This document shows, piece by piece, positions 26,819-37,164 of a stretch of DNA of 61,259 nucleotides (its first letter is position 1; each line of letters begins with the position of its first letter). This DNA is from Planctomycetaceae bacterium. GTDB taxonomy: Bacteria; Planctomycetota; Planctomycetia; Pirellulales; Pirellulaceae. The notes beneath the pieces are model-generated. The model was not told the origin of the DNA. It did no database searches and worked only from the letters and a program-made list of their open reading frames with translations. The translations under genes and the position numbers were made by a program. Where the stretch lies: assembly GCA_018660825.1 (NCBI GenBank), contig JABJJO010000108.1, positions 1-61,259 of the forward strand, read 5' to 3'.

Positions 26819-28378
26819 TCAACTTTTCCCAATTGCCTGATCCAATAAATTAGCCGTCATCTGTTGCACTCGCGAATCAGGCCCGTGTGGTCGACTCCAA
26901 TGGGACCACGGCAAGATATGCCCTGGTGGCGTGGACAAGCCTTGCGACCAAAAGATCGTGGCTGCATTAAACACAAAATTTCCGTTACCTCCTGGGAAAA
27001 TCGTGGCTGCATATTTTCCTTCACGCGTGCCTCCCGCCCACACAGAACCCTCCGCAACAACTTGCAATCCATGTCTTTCTAAATCCGGCTCCCCGTGATG
27101 TTCCCATCCCACGAGTCCCGCAATGCTTTCACCGCGTTTCATTCCAGTCCCTTGAAATAGCCAGTGCTGCGGATTACTGCACGTCCAGTCGCCACCCCCG
27201 TTGAATGGAACAACACTACGCGCTCCGATAATTCGTCGCTCATCCAGTCCTGTATCGCGCAGGCCCGCAAACATTGCTTCATACGATTCGATCTCATCGT
27301 TGCGCAGCACACCATAACATCCTTCACGAGTGATAGTCCGTTTTGGGGATCCGCTCGCACTATCTGAAAACGGTGAAACGATAAAAACTGAGTTGCCACT
27401 GAGCCAAAGATAATTCACACCGCGTTCAATTGCGGTCTCTGCAGCTTGGTACTGCCGAATGTCCCAATACTCATCGTGCCCCACACTCAAAAACGTTTTA
27501 CAGCGGGTAATGAAATCTACATCGATGCCATCTGCATTAGAACCATAGGTTACATCATATCCTTGTTGCTCAAGCCAATAGCATAACGGATATTCCCACA
27601 ACAAAAATTCTCCCGAACCGATAGACAGCGCCGGCTTAAAGATTTGAGTGTACATCCCGTAGGGTCGATTGAAACTAACGGCCACCCCCGGTGCATGTGC
27701 ACCCGCTGGATGGGTATACAACGACTCGTTTTCCGGCCAACGGTTGTAGGCTTGCCATGTGTTGTCACTGCACTGGAATAATACATCTGCGGGCCGGTCG
27801 TCCGTCACAACAAAAACAACATAGCTCTGCCAATACGGATCGGAGCTTGATTTGGGTACAGTGGTCAGTTTACCTAAATAGACACCGCTCACCCAATTCT
27901 CGGCAATTCTCAACGACACACAAACGTCCCACTGGCACTCTCTTAACCTCTTAGGAGCGGCAGTCATTTCAGGAACCGCCTGTGGCTTCCCTTGAAGTGG
28001 CCCGATTGTCTTCTTATGGCAAGCGCCCGTACCGCCGTAGTAGCCCATGCGATAAATATCGATTGTATATTCGCTTTGCGGGTCACAACTAACAAAAATA
28101 TCCAGCGATTCTCCGGCTGCAATAGATTGATGTGAACAATAGCCTTCGATCAGCGAGGTGCGAAAGTTATCCCGATTTGGCCACACTCGTGTCAATTGCC
28201 AATCACGTGTACCGCGGAGATCGTTTTCTTTTTGGATTAACGATCTTCTACCGACTGGCTTACTAGTGACCACCCCCTGTGCAGTTCCCGTTACTACAGC
28301 GGCTACAGATAGTGAAGCGGCAGCAGTTTTCTTAATCACACTACGCCGATCCAAATCGGTTCGTTTATCTTTAACCAT
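26819..28378 (-). CDS. N,N-dimethylformamidase large-subunit-like protein, Tat-exported
   Basis: A 519-residue protein. ATG 28378 follows a GAGAG ribosome site; a GTG 15 bases upstream is possible. A twin-Arg signal D-R-R-S-V-I-K-K-T covers the first 40 residues. The rest matches the DMFase large-subunit C-terminal-like family (PF20254): Y-R-M-G-Y-Y-G-G, Y-N-R-P-Y-G type motifs, W-E-Y-P-L-C-Y-W-L-E-Q-Q-G-Y-D-V-T-Y, and V-G-H-D-E-Y-W-D, with L-S-G-N-S-V-F near 340. In real DMFase this subunit hydrolyses the amide, but planctomycete homologues are exported and surely act on something else. It is convergent with the inositol oxygenase gene. Confidence 0.8.
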   Translation of the reverse strand: MVKDKRTDLDRRSVIKKTAAASLSVAAVVTGTAQGVVTSKPVGRRSLIQKENDLRGTRDWQLTRVWPNRDNFRTSLIEGYCSHQSIAAGESLDIFVSCDPQSEYTIDIYRMGYYGGTGACHKKTIGPLQGKPQAVPEMTAAPKRLRECQWDVCVSLRIAENWVSGVYLGKLTTVPKSSSDPYWQSYVVFVVTDDRPADVLFQCSDNTWQAYNRWPENESLYTHPAGAHAPGVAVSFNRPYGMYTQIFKPALSIGSGEFLLWEYPLCYWLEQQGYDVTYGSNADGIDVDFITRCKTFLSVGHDEYWDIRQYQAAETAIERGVNYLWLSGNSVFIVSPFSDSASGSPKRTITREGCYGVLRNDEIESYEAMFAGLRDTGLDERRIIGARSVVPFNGGGDWTCSNPQHWLFQGTGMKRGESIAGLVGWEHHGEPDLERHGLQVVAEGSVWAGGTREGKYAATIFPGGNGNFVFNAATIFWSQGLSTPPGHILPWSHWSRPHGPDSRVQQMTANLLDQAIGKS

Positions 28379-28480
28379 GTTGCTCTCGTTCACTTAAACT
28401 GTTCTTGAAAACAAATCTCGTACATTCTATAATAGAACCACGCCCTACCTCAACCACTCCCACCCCTCGCATCCGTCCAC

Positions 28481-29821
28481 ATGCTTAACATACTCGGCAA
28501 AATGAAACCTCGACTGTGTTCAGGGCCCACACGGCGCGACGCGATCCAAATTGGTTCTTTGGGATTCGCCGGGCTAACTTTGCCAAAGTTATTACGGCAA
28601 GAAGCGTTTGCTGGCTATGCCAAAAGATCCAAGCGCAGTGTGATCCTGATTTGGCAACATGGCGGTCCTTCGCAGCTCGACACGTTCGACATGAAGCCAG
28701 ACCAACCAACCGAAATCCGAGGGCCCTATTCATCAATCGAAACCACTGTCCCTGGGATTCGCATTAGTGAAATCCTACCATGGCAAGCCAAAGTCATGGA
28801 CAAATGTACCATCATCCGGAGTTTCACGCATGGCAACGGCGATCACTGGGCCGCAGCCCATTGGATGTTGACCGGTTACACTGGGGCGACAGGCTCTGAT
28901 CGACCAGCACGTATGCCGTCAATGCAATCTGTTTCGTCGCTGCTACTTGGCCCTCGTCGAGGAGGCGTCCCCAGCGGGATCAACATCAATGATGGCGGCT
29001 TTGGGTATCACGGCGCTGCTCACCTAGGCGTACAACACAACCCTTTTCGCATTGGCGACTTTAGTTATGGGAATGAAGCAGGGCGACTTCCCACCGGCAG
29101 CGATAAAAGTTTCTCCTTGTTTGACGGACTCACAAAAGATCGGCTTTCAAACCGGTTGGACTTAATGCGCAAATTCGACAAGTTACGCAGGGATGTCGAT
29201 AACCAAGGCACGTTTGACCATATGGATGAGATGGCGGTCCAAGCGCAAGACATCCTGCTTTCAGGCAGCGCTCGCAAAGCTTTCGATCTTTCCGACGAAG
29301 ACCCAGCACTTGTTGAGCGTTATGGTACTGGGTGGGGCGAACAGGCATTGCTTGCACGACGGTTTGTTGAAGCAGGCGTACGTTTTGTTACGCTGAACAC
29401 CGGTTACTGGGACAACCACAGCAATATCAAGAGCGCGCTCGATAGCAAAATGGTCAACCACGATCGTGCGGTAGGCGTGTTAATCCAAGATTTATCCGAT
29501 CGAGGAATGCTCGACGATACGCTTGTGGTCACCGCTGGCGAATTTGGACGAACTCCTAAAATTAATGCTAACAATGGACGAGACCACTGGCCTGGTGCGC
29601 AAAGTATTTTGTTTGCCGGCGGGGGCTACCGACATGGCCAAGTAATCGGCAGCACGAACTCCAAGGCTGAGCATCCCAAGTCACGACCTGTGAAGCCAGC
29701 TGATTTTAATGCGATCATCTACCATTGCTTGGGTCTCAAGCCCACCGACACGATTAACGATCTGCGCGGTCGTCCGACGCATCTCGTTCCCGGCGGCGAA
29801 GTCCCCCGTGAAATGCTCTAG
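28481..29821 (+). CDS. DUF1501 protein
   Basis: A 446-residue DUF1501 protein. The N terminus has T-R-R-D-A-I-Q-I-G-S-L-G-F-A-G-L, a twin-Arg-like export signal. Family landmarks W-Q-H-G-G-P-S-Q-L-D-T-F-D-M-K-P, I-R-G-P-Y, A-G-E-F-G-R-T-P and D-H-W-P are all present. ATG 28481 or the in-frame ATG 21 bases later could start it. It is a single gene with no adjacent cytochrome partner, divergent from the DMFase-like gene and facing a sulfatase. Confidence 0.93.
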   Translation: MLNILGKMKPRLCSGPTRRDAIQIGSLGFAGLTLPKLLRQEAFAGYAKRSKRSVILIWQHGGPSQLDTFDMKPDQPTEIRGPYSSIETTVPGIRISEILPWQAKVMDKCTIIRSFTHGNGDHWAAAHWMLTGYTGATGSDRPARMPSMQSVSSLLLGPRRGGVPSGININDGGFGYHGAAHLGVQHNPFRIGDFSYGNEAGRLPTGSDKSFSLFDGLTKDRLSNRLDLMRKFDKLRRDVDNQGTFDHMDEMAVQAQDILLSGSARKAFDLSDEDPALVERYGTGWGEQALLARRFVEAGVRFVTLNTGYWDNHSNIKSALDSKMVNHDRAVGVLIQDLSDRGMLDDTLVVTAGEFGRTPKINANNGRDHWPGAQSILFAGGGYRHGQVIGSTNSKAEHPKSRPVKPADFNAIIYHCLGLKPTDTINDLRGRPTHLVPGGEVPREML

Positions 29822-29860
29822 AGCACAGAAAACGCATTTAAGCATCCGCAGATCCGGCAA

Positions 29861-31318
29861 TCACCGATAATCCGCTCCTTGTTTGCTCGCCTGGCAACTT
29901 TTAAGCCATCGCTGCAATTCTTGTTTCATCTCATCCGCGATGACAGGGTACTTTGCAATCAGATTATTGGTTTCCCGTGGATCATTGATGATATCATACA
30001 ATTCCCATTGGGAACGTTCGCCTTTCCCTGTATCACTGCGTTGCCGTTTTTCTGACAAATTGTGTACCAACTTATACTGATTCCCACTCAACGCTTCCAT
30101 TCCGAGACCGGCAAATGCGATGGCCCGCGGCCGCAGTGTACTGCCTTTTTCAATCAAAGTCATTAACGACAAGCCATCATACGGGCGTCTCTTATCTCGT
30201 GGCAAGTCGTATCCAACCACATCCACCACAGTTGGGAAATAGTCACTCGTCACAGCCGGATAATCTGTCTGACGGCCAGCTTCGACTTGTGCCGGCCATT
30301 CCAAAATCCCAGGTACGCGAATCCCTCCTTCGTACAAGGACCGTTTTCGACCTCTAAACTCGCCGGCCGATCCTTGCCGCCGGTTCATCGCAGCTGGGTT
30401 TCCTTCCGGCCCATTGTCCGAACAAAACCACAACATCGTATTCTCTGCCACGTCAAGTTCACGCAACTTGGCACGCAGTCGGCCAATTTGTTCATCTAAC
30501 GCAGTTACGACTGCGAAGTAATGTTGCCGATTAGTTGTCTCCTGTGGATACATCGCTAAGTACTCCGGCCCACCGATGATCGGTTCGTGAGGCGCATGAA
30601 ACCAAATTACCGTAAAGAAGGGGACTTCATCGGCAACTGCTGATTCGATAAATGGCAAAGCCTTGTCCATAATGATACTGCTGTCACAACCCGTCAAACC
30701 AGTTACTAGGCCGTCTGCGACATTCACTCCGTTCTCCCAATAAAGGAGCCGTGAGTCAAACGGTGACGCATGCGCATTCGCGGGGTCATAGGGATCCCAT
30801 GTTGCCACCGCAAACTCAGTGCTAAACCAAGTGTCGAAGCCAACCATTCCGGGTGTTAGGTAATCCGCCTTCGGGTTTCGCCCTTTCTTACCCGAGTAAT
30901 CGCTGGACAATGTCCCCAAATGCCATTTTCCAAAATGCCCGTTACGGTACCCCTTATCACCAAGCACCTCCGCGAGGCTGAGTTCGCCCCGCCGTAAATG
31001 TCCTTGATTCGCCGTCACGATTCCAAAACGTGAGGCGTGTCGACCGGTCAAGCATGTTCCGCGTGTCGGCGAACAAACGGCCGCACCGGCGTAAAAGCGA
31101 TTAAACTGTAATCCAGCGCGAGCCATCGCATCGAGATGTGGAGTTTTCAATACCTGATGACCGTTATATCCAGTATCCCCCCATCCTAAATCATCGGCCA
31201 TGCATAGAATAATATTAGGTCGCGCAGCAAAACCCACCTCGAATGGAAACAGACTAAGAATCAAAAAAACCAGGAGCTGGAACCATCGACGATGGTCTAT
31301 CAGGAGATATTTTCTCAT
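29861..31318 (-). CDS. Exported sulfatase
   Basis: A 485-residue S1 sulfatase with signal peptide (about 1-31). M-A-D-D-L-G-W-G-D at 40-48 supplies metal ligands. C-S-P-T-R has Cys82 for formylglycine, followed by C-L-T-G-R. H-F-G-K-W-H-L, W-F-C-S-D-N-G-P-E and G-G-I-R-V-P-G-I complete the set. All catalytic residues are visible, so it should be active. The substrate is unknown; the protein ends with a short lysine-rich tail. It stands alone between a DUF1501 gene and the plus-strand membrane protein. Confidence 0.95.
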   Translation of the reverse strand: MRKYLLIDHRRWFQLLVFLILSLFPFEVGFAARPNIILCMADDLGWGDTGYNGHQVLKTPHLDAMARAGLQFNRFYAGAAVCSPTRGTCLTGRHASRFGIVTANQGHLRRGELSLAEVLGDKGYRNGHFGKWHLGTLSSDYSGKKGRNPKADYLTPGMVGFDTWFSTEFAVATWDPYDPANAHASPFDSRLLYWENGVNVADGLVTGLTGCDSSIIMDKALPFIESAVADEVPFFTVIWFHAPHEPIIGGPEYLAMYPQETTNRQHYFAVVTALDEQIGRLRAKLRELDVAENTMLWFCSDNGPEGNPAAMNRRQGSAGEFRGRKRSLYEGGIRVPGILEWPAQVEAGRQTDYPAVTSDYFPTVVDVVGYDLPRDKRRPYDGLSLMTLIEKGSTLRPRAIAFAGLGMEALSGNQYKLVHNLSEKRQRSDTGKGERSQWELYDIINDPRETNNLIAKYPVIADEMKQELQRWLKSCQASKQGADYR

Positions 31319-31438
31319 ATTATTTCATGCCTATTGAATTCCATATTCCGTTTCAAACCAAGCTATTGTTTGATTATACAATGCATTATATTGACGCCGT
31401 AGTTTACTTAACAGTTTAATTTACAATCAGGAAATTCC

Positions 31439-32044
31439 ATGGCCAGTCAACCTCCGTCCAATCCCTATCAATTCGAAGCTCAAACGCCTTATGAATCAGC
31501 TCCGCAGGGCCAACAATTGGAGAAACCTAAATCTATCAAAGTGTTTGGAATACTCAACGTCATTTTTGGTGGGCTGGGGTTACTGTTTACTTGTATCGGA
31601 TTAGTAGCAATCCTAGCAATTACATCCGGCGTCTTCCCCGTTCCAGACGGACAGTCAAACCCCGCATTTGTGACACAGGATGAAAATGCATTTCTGCATT
31701 TTTACAACATTATATCAGTAACATGCGCAATAATTTTTACTACGGTCTTACTCGTCAGCGGCATTGGTTTATTGAACCACAAAATGTGGGGCAAATCAGC
31801 CGGTTTGACGTGGGCCGTTTACAGCGTTCTGGCAACGATTGTGGCAGCGGTGATAACATGGACACACATCTACCCCTATCAACTGGCAACGATGGACGAA
31901 GCAACGGCGGCTGTTCCGAATATGGAGGCGATTTTGATGGGCGGCATGATCTTTGGCAACGTCGTGTCTGTAGGCTATCTTATTTACCCTGGCCTATTCG
32001 TATTCTTCAGTTCCAAACAACCATTCAAAGACGCACTAGATTGA
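31439..32044 (+). CDS. Small multi-helix membrane protein, function unknown
   Basis: A 201-residue protein starting at ATG 31439 with AGGA 6 bases upstream. A Gln/Pro-rich cytoplasmic N terminus (residues 1-33) is followed by four predicted membrane helices at about 36-60, 90-115, 120-143 and 160-185. Proteins of this shape (short polar tail plus four helices) are frequent in planctomycetes, but I recognise no domain. It is convergent with the ABC-F gene. Confidence 0.75.
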   Translation: MASQPPSNPYQFEAQTPYESAPQGQQLEKPKSIKVFGILNVIFGGLGLLFTCIGLVAILAITSGVFPVPDGQSNPAFVTQDENAFLHFYNIISVTCAIIFTTVLLVSGIGLLNHKMWGKSAGLTWAVYSVLATIVAAVITWTHIYPYQLATMDEATAAVPNMEAILMGGMIFGNVVSVGYLIYPGLFVFFSSKQPFKDALD

Positions 32045-32100
32045 TTTGAATCCGCGAGTCAGTCGCACTGCCTAGAATTACAATGCGAACTCAAGCAAAG

Positions 32101-33906
32101 TCATTCGCGATCCAATGCTTCCCAACGCTCAAGTGCCGTTGCCATTTGTTCTTCACACTCTTTCAAACGGTCGCCTCTGGATTTCAATTCATCAGTTGGC
32201 CGTTTATAGAACTCTGGATCAGCCATTTCCTCATGCAGACTCTGAACTTCTGTTTCGAGTTCATCTATCAACTTGGGCAACGACTCCAACTCCTGCTGCT
32301 CCTTATAGGTCAACTTCCGTTTCTCAGGCATCGTGGCACTCGTCGGTGGTGCGTCTTGAGCCTTATTTGAGATGCTCATTCCCGCATCACCCGACAAGGT
32401 GTTGTCTGTGCCTCGTTGCCGAACCCAATCGTCATACCCGCCGACATACTCCTTGACCAAACCTCGCTTACCATCCTCGAACACAATAGTACTGGTCACG
32501 ACATTATTCAAGAACGAACGGTCATGGCTCACGACCAACACTGTCCCTTGATATTCAACCAAGCGTTCTTCAAGCAATTCCAGTGTTTCCGCATCCAAGT
32601 CATTGGTTGGCTCATCCATTACGATTACGTTTGCCGGTTTGGCAAATAGTTTGGCCAGCAACACTCGATTCCGCTCGCCACCAGACAGGTACTTAACTTG
32701 CATCCGCGCACGATCCGGTGCAAAAAGAAAATCCTGCACATAGCCCATAATATTTTTAGTCCGGCCGTTGATCGTCACTGTGGAATAACCATCCCCCACG
32801 TTGTCAATTACCGACGCTTCGTCGTCGAGCACATCACGCAGCTGATCAAAATAGGCGATTTGCAGATTCGTCCCCAACTTTACATGACCCTCATCCGGTT
32901 TTATTTTACCGAGCAACAACCGCAACAAGGTTGTCTTCCCCACACCATTAGGTCCAATTAAACCGATTTTATCCCCCCGCATAACAACCGTCGACAAATC
33001 TTGCACGATCGGCAAGTCGGGGTACGAAAAACTCAATCCGTCAACCTTCGCCACAAGATTCCCGCTGCGTTGTCCTTCTTGAATCTCGATCCGACTATTA
33101 CCCGTCTTCTGCCGTCGGTCACTACGTTCTTCCCGCAATTTTTTGAGCGCGCGTACGCGTCCTTCATTACGTGTACGGCGGGCTTTGATTCCTTGCCGAA
33201 TCCAAACCTCTTCTTCCTTCAGTTTTTTGTCAAACAATGCGTTCTGTTTTTCTTCTGTTGCTAACGATGCTTCCTTGCGTTCCAGAAACGTCTCGTAGTC
33301 GCACGACCAGTCGAAAATGCTGCCCCGGTCAATTTCAACAATTCGAGTTGCCAGATTCTGAAGAAAAGTGCGATCGTGCGTGACAAACAATATCGCGCCT
33401 TCCCAAACGCTGAGAAACTGTTCAAGCCAATTGATAGCATCAATATCCAGATGATTCGTTGGTTCATCGAGCAGTAAGAGATCAGGATTAGACACAATCG
33501 CTCGGGCCAATAGCACTCGGCGTTTCATTCCAGAGGACATGTTTTCAAACGATTGATTTAAATCAAGATTCATTCGAGCTGCGATTTGGTCAACTTGGTA
33601 ATCACATTCCCAATCCTCGAGTAATTCATCACTTACACCCTTTGCGATGATTTCAGCGACCGATCCAGTTGTGTCACTCGGGACATTCTGCTGCAGCAAC
33701 GCTACCTTTGTATTGGGTTCAATGATTACCGCGCCAGAGTCTGGTTGTTCATCTCCAACAATCAAACGCATCAGCGTTGTTTTCCCGGCGCCATTGCGGC
33801 CCAGTAAACCTATCCGTTGCCCTGCTTCTAAGCGGCAATGTACCGCATCAAGTAACGGCGGACCGCGATAACCGATAGTTAGGTCTTCTAGGACAACGAG
33901 CGACAT
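32101..33906 (-). CDS. uup: ABC-F family ATPase, Uup type
   Basis: Cytoplasmic protein of 601 residues with two ABC domains and no membrane segments. Domain 1 has Walker A G-R-N-G-A-G-K-T-T near 36 and signature M-S-S-G-M-K-R-R; domain 2 has G-P-N-G-V-G-K-T-T near 319 and L-S-G-G-E-R-N-R. Both have L-D-E-P-T-N / M-D-E-P-T-N Walker B. The linker (K-A-R-R-T-R-N-E-G-R-V-R-A-L) matches the P-site tRNA-interaction motif region. The last 70 residues form the coiled-coil C-terminal domain typical of Uup, which binds DNA or ribosomes. ABC-F proteins act on stalled ribosomes. The gene stands alone. Confidence 0.93.
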   Translation of the reverse strand: MSLVVLEDLTIGYRGPPLLDAVHCRLEAGQRIGLLGRNGAGKTTLMRLIVGDEQPDSGAVIIEPNTKVALLQQNVPSDTTGSVAEIIAKGVSDELLEDWECDYQVDQIAARMNLDLNQSFENMSSGMKRRVLLARAIVSNPDLLLLDEPTNHLDIDAINWLEQFLSVWEGAILFVTHDRTFLQNLATRIVEIDRGSIFDWSCDYETFLERKEASLATEEKQNALFDKKLKEEEVWIRQGIKARRTRNEGRVRALKKLREERSDRRQKTGNSRIEIQEGQRSGNLVAKVDGLSFSYPDLPIVQDLSTVVMRGDKIGLIGPNGVGKTTLLRLLLGKIKPDEGHVKLGTNLQIAYFDQLRDVLDDEASVIDNVGDGYSTVTINGRTKNIMGYVQDFLFAPDRARMQVKYLSGGERNRVLLAKLFAKPANVIVMDEPTNDLDAETLELLEERLVEYQGTVLVVSHDRSFLNNVVTSTIVFEDGKRGLVKEYVGGYDDWVRQRGTDNTLSGDAGMSISNKAQDAPPTSATMPEKRKLTYKEQQELESLPKLIDELETEVQSLHEEMADPEFYKRPTDELKSRGDRLKECEEQMATALERWEALDRE

Positions 33907-34089
33907 ATATCAACAAACTTACTAAACATTGAAAAAACTACCAGCAAACGACACTGCTTTGCTCGCAAGGGAAACGGTAATGATAACAACTGAATTGACT
34001 TACGTCACTCGCTAATCGCGCAATTCGACTCGCCTCTAAAACATCGCAACCTATTCCCTAGCTTTACCGTCTGTTTTATACTGGATTTT

Positions 34090-37000
34090 ATGGTTCAAAA
34101 TTACCAACTCTTGATGTTGTTTTTCGCGGCGACTACCGTCGTTCAAGGCGAAAATAATAACGACAACGATATATCTTTCACCCGTGACGTCCGCCCCATC
34201 CTGTCTCGTCGCTGTTTTAAATGTCATGGTCCAGATGACGACGCTCGCGTTTCCGACATGAGGCTCGATACACGTGCTGGACTATTTAATGGAAAATTTT
34301 CTCCAATTGTCCCTGGCAATACATCCGCCAGCGAACTTTATTCAAGAATCACGGCTGCCGATCCCGATATGGCCATGCCCCCAGTCGACGCAAATTCACA
34401 AATAACCGATAAGGAACGTGCGATAATACGCCGTTGGATTGAACAAGGGGCGGATTGGGAAAACCATTGGTCCTTTAGCCCCGTCGCGGCGCCTCGACCA
34501 TCCCGTAATCGCACCCGAGCAACTGGTGCCATTCATAACAACCATCCAATCGATGCATTTATTCGCTCCCGCCAGCAACCACTCGGTCTTCGTTCTAACC
34601 GCCAAGCCACTCCATACGTTCTTATTCGACGACTCTACCTAGACCTCATCGGCCTACCACCAACTATTGAACAAGCTGACCATTGGCGGACAACCGCCTT
34701 TACACAACGGGGCACGATTAAACCTTCCCAATTCGCCTCGCTGGTCGATGGACTGATCAATTCAAAGCAATACGGTGAACGCTGGGCCCGCCGCTGGCTC
34801 GATCTCGCCCGCTACGCTGACACCAACGGCTATGAAAAAGATCGAGACCGTAATATGTGGCCCTATCGAGATTGGGTTATCCAAGCAATCAATGATTCCA
34901 TGCCATTCGATCAGTTTACGATCGAACAAATTGCTGGAGACATGTTGCCGGCAGCCTCAACCTCGCAGCGAATCGCGACCGGATTTCACCGCAACACGAT
35001 GCTCAATGAAGAAGGAGGTATCGACCCCTTAGAATTTCGATTTTATGCAATGACCGATCGAGTTGCGACAACTGGCACGACTTGGCTCGGGCTAACTATC
35101 GGATGTGCCCAATGTCACACACACAAATACGACCCGATCACCCATCGCGAATACTATCAATTGATGGCATTGATGAACAATTCAGACGAACCCGAACTAG
35201 AGATTCCTGACGCCAAGGTTGACCAGCAAACTCAAATCAACCTCGACAAGGTTCAGCAACTCATTCGGGCCCTACCAAGTCACTGGCCAACTGGTGATTC
35301 GGATGAGGACAAAACAGGCACAAGACGCGTGATCGAACAAAGGTTTGCCAAATGGCTAACTCAACAGAAAACGCGTGTACGCAATTGGACAACTATTACG
35401 CCAGCCAAATTCAGTGCTAATCTCCCACATCTCGAACTTGAGGACGATGGCACCGTATTTGCTTCCGGAGATTCTACCAAGCACGACATTTACAACTTGG
35501 AATTTTCCGTTAACCCCGACAACGTAACGGCATTGCGAATTGAAGCACTGCCTGACCCTCGACTGCCCAATCGTGGCCCCGGCATGACCAATTATGAGGG
35601 CACCATTGGCGATTTCTTCTTGACGGAGTTTCATCTCGAGGTGAACGGCAATCAAATAGAATTCACTAACGCCGAGCACAGTTACGCGAAAAACCGTTAT
35701 GGTGACAAAGACACCTCTGCCAAAACAATGATCGATGGTGATATTCAGACCGGCTGGTCCGTACACAAGGGGCAAGGTCAACGACATGTGGCGGTGCTAC
35801 TACCGGCGCAGCCAATACCGAGTGGAAAATGGTCGCTCACCATGCACTTTGGACGCCACTTTTCTAGTTCTCTTGGAAAATTCCGCTTGTCCATCGCTAC
35901 CGATCACAAACCATTATCTGCCAACGAATTACCCCCCGCGATTGAGCGTTTGCTTCTGATTGAGCCTACTTCGCTAAGCAGCGAACAACGTCAAGTGCTT
36001 AAAGACGAATTCCTGCTTAATACTAAAGAGCTCGCAGAATACACCAAAGAGATTCGGGAATTACGTAAGCGTTTACCTCTCCAGCGAGCGTTAGTGTTGC
36101 AACAGCGTCCCCGTTCAAACCCACGGGAAACCTACATTCATCACCGCGGCGAATTCCTGAACACCAAAGGCGAATCCCTCACCGGCAGCGGGCTCGATGC
36201 ATTACATCCATTTGAAGGCGAATTCAATGCGGATCGACTGGGCCTCGCTCAGTGGTTAGTAAGCCCCCAAAACCCCCTAACCGCTCGAGTAATCGCGAAT
36301 CGGCACTGGCAAGCGTTCTTTGGCGAAGGAATCGTACGGACTCTTGACGACTTTGGTTTTCAAGGGCAACCACCATCGCACCCCCAATTACTTGACCACC
36401 TTGCCTCCTCATTAGTAACAAACAACTGGTCGGTTAAGTGGCTGCATAAGCACATCGTAACGAGTACGACATACCAGCAGTCATCCATCGTGGACCCTGA
36501 TGAATACAAAAAGGATCCCCGCAATCAATGGCTCAGTCGTTTCCCTCGCACCCGCATCGACGCAGAGATCATACGCGATTCAAGTCTGCTCAGCGCGGGC
36601 ATCTTATCTGTCAAAATGTTTGGGCCGCCTGTCAAACCACCGCAACCCGCCGGCATCACCGAAACCGCATATGGAAACCCCAAGTGGTCAGCGAGCGATG
36701 GCGAGGATCGATACCGCCGCAGCATTTACACCAAAGTCAAACGAACCGCACCGTTCGCCATGGGACTAACGTTCGATGCTCCGAGTGGGGAATTCTGTAC
36801 AGCTCGACGTGACAAATCAAACACGGCGTTACAAGCATTGACGTTGCTCAACGATATTATGTTTATGGAGATTTGTCAGTCGACTGCCTTGCAATTAACA
36901 AACTTGAGATCGACTTTGAATTCCACGGACAAGGCGCGGGCTGTCAATGCATTTCGCCGAATTCTCATTCGCCCACCCACGCCAACAGAGCTAGACGAAA

Positions 37001-37161
37001 TCCTCGCGTTCTATTATCACCAACTCGCCGAATTCAAATCCAACAAAAAAGCAACTCAGGCGGTCGTGGGCAAATCCGACAACCCGACTGCCCAGCACGC
37101 TGCTTGGACAATGGTTGTCCGAGCGCTATTATCACTTGACGAAACCGTAACTAAAAACTGA
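34090..37161 (+). CDS. Planctomycete surface cytochrome (PSCyt1 / DUF1549 / DUF1553)
   Basis: Exported 1023-residue protein. The signal peptide (1-20) is followed by PSCyt1 with heme motif C-F-K-C-H (42-46), then DUF1549 (R-W-A-R-R-W-L-D-L-A-R-Y-A-D), a second C-A-Q-C-H-T-H-K-Y-D-P near 345, a carbohydrate-binding-like beta domain around 460-620, and DUF1553 at the C terminus (R-V-I-A-N-R-H-W-Q-A-F-F-G-E-G, T-A-R-R-D-K-S-N-T-A-L-Q-A-L-T-L-L-N). The beta insert may bind polysaccharide. It forms an operon with the DUF1501 gene starting 3 bases after its stop. Confidence 0.95.
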   Translation: MVQNYQLLMLFFAATTVVQGENNNDNDISFTRDVRPILSRRCFKCHGPDDDARVSDMRLDTRAGLFNGKFSPIVPGNTSASELYSRITAADPDMAMPPVDANSQITDKERAIIRRWIEQGADWENHWSFSPVAAPRPSRNRTRATGAIHNNHPIDAFIRSRQQPLGLRSNRQATPYVLIRRLYLDLIGLPPTIEQADHWRTTAFTQRGTIKPSQFASLVDGLINSKQYGERWARRWLDLARYADTNGYEKDRDRNMWPYRDWVIQAINDSMPFDQFTIEQIAGDMLPAASTSQRIATGFHRNTMLNEEGGIDPLEFRFYAMTDRVATTGTTWLGLTIGCAQCHTHKYDPITHREYYQLMALMNNSDEPELEIPDAKVDQQTQINLDKVQQLIRALPSHWPTGDSDEDKTGTRRVIEQRFAKWLTQQKTRVRNWTTITPAKFSANLPHLELEDDGTVFASGDSTKHDIYNLEFSVNPDNVTALRIEALPDPRLPNRGPGMTNYEGTIGDFFLTEFHLEVNGNQIEFTNAEHSYAKNRYGDKDTSAKTMIDGDIQTGWSVHKGQGQRHVAVLLPAQPIPSGKWSLTMHFGRHFSSSLGKFRLSIATDHKPLSANELPPAIERLLLIEPTSLSSEQRQVLKDEFLLNTKELAEYTKEIRELRKRLPLQRALVLQQRPRSNPRETYIHHRGEFLNTKGESLTGSGLDALHPFEGEFNADRLGLAQWLVSPQNPLTARVIANRHWQAFFGEGIVRTLDDFGFQGQPPSHPQLLDHLASSLVTNNWSVKWLHKHIVTSTTYQQSSIVDPDEYKKDPRNQWLSRFPRTRIDAEIIRDSSLLSAGILSVKMFGPPVKPPQPAGITETAYGNPKWSASDGEDRYRRSIYTKVKRTAPFAMGLTFDAPSGEFCTARRDKSNTALQALTLLNDIMFMEICQSTALQLTNLRSTLNSTDKARAVNAFRRILIRPPTPTELDEILAFYYHQLAEFKSNKKATQAVVGKSDNPTAQHAAWTMVVRALLSLDETVTKN

Positions 37162-37164
37162 CCT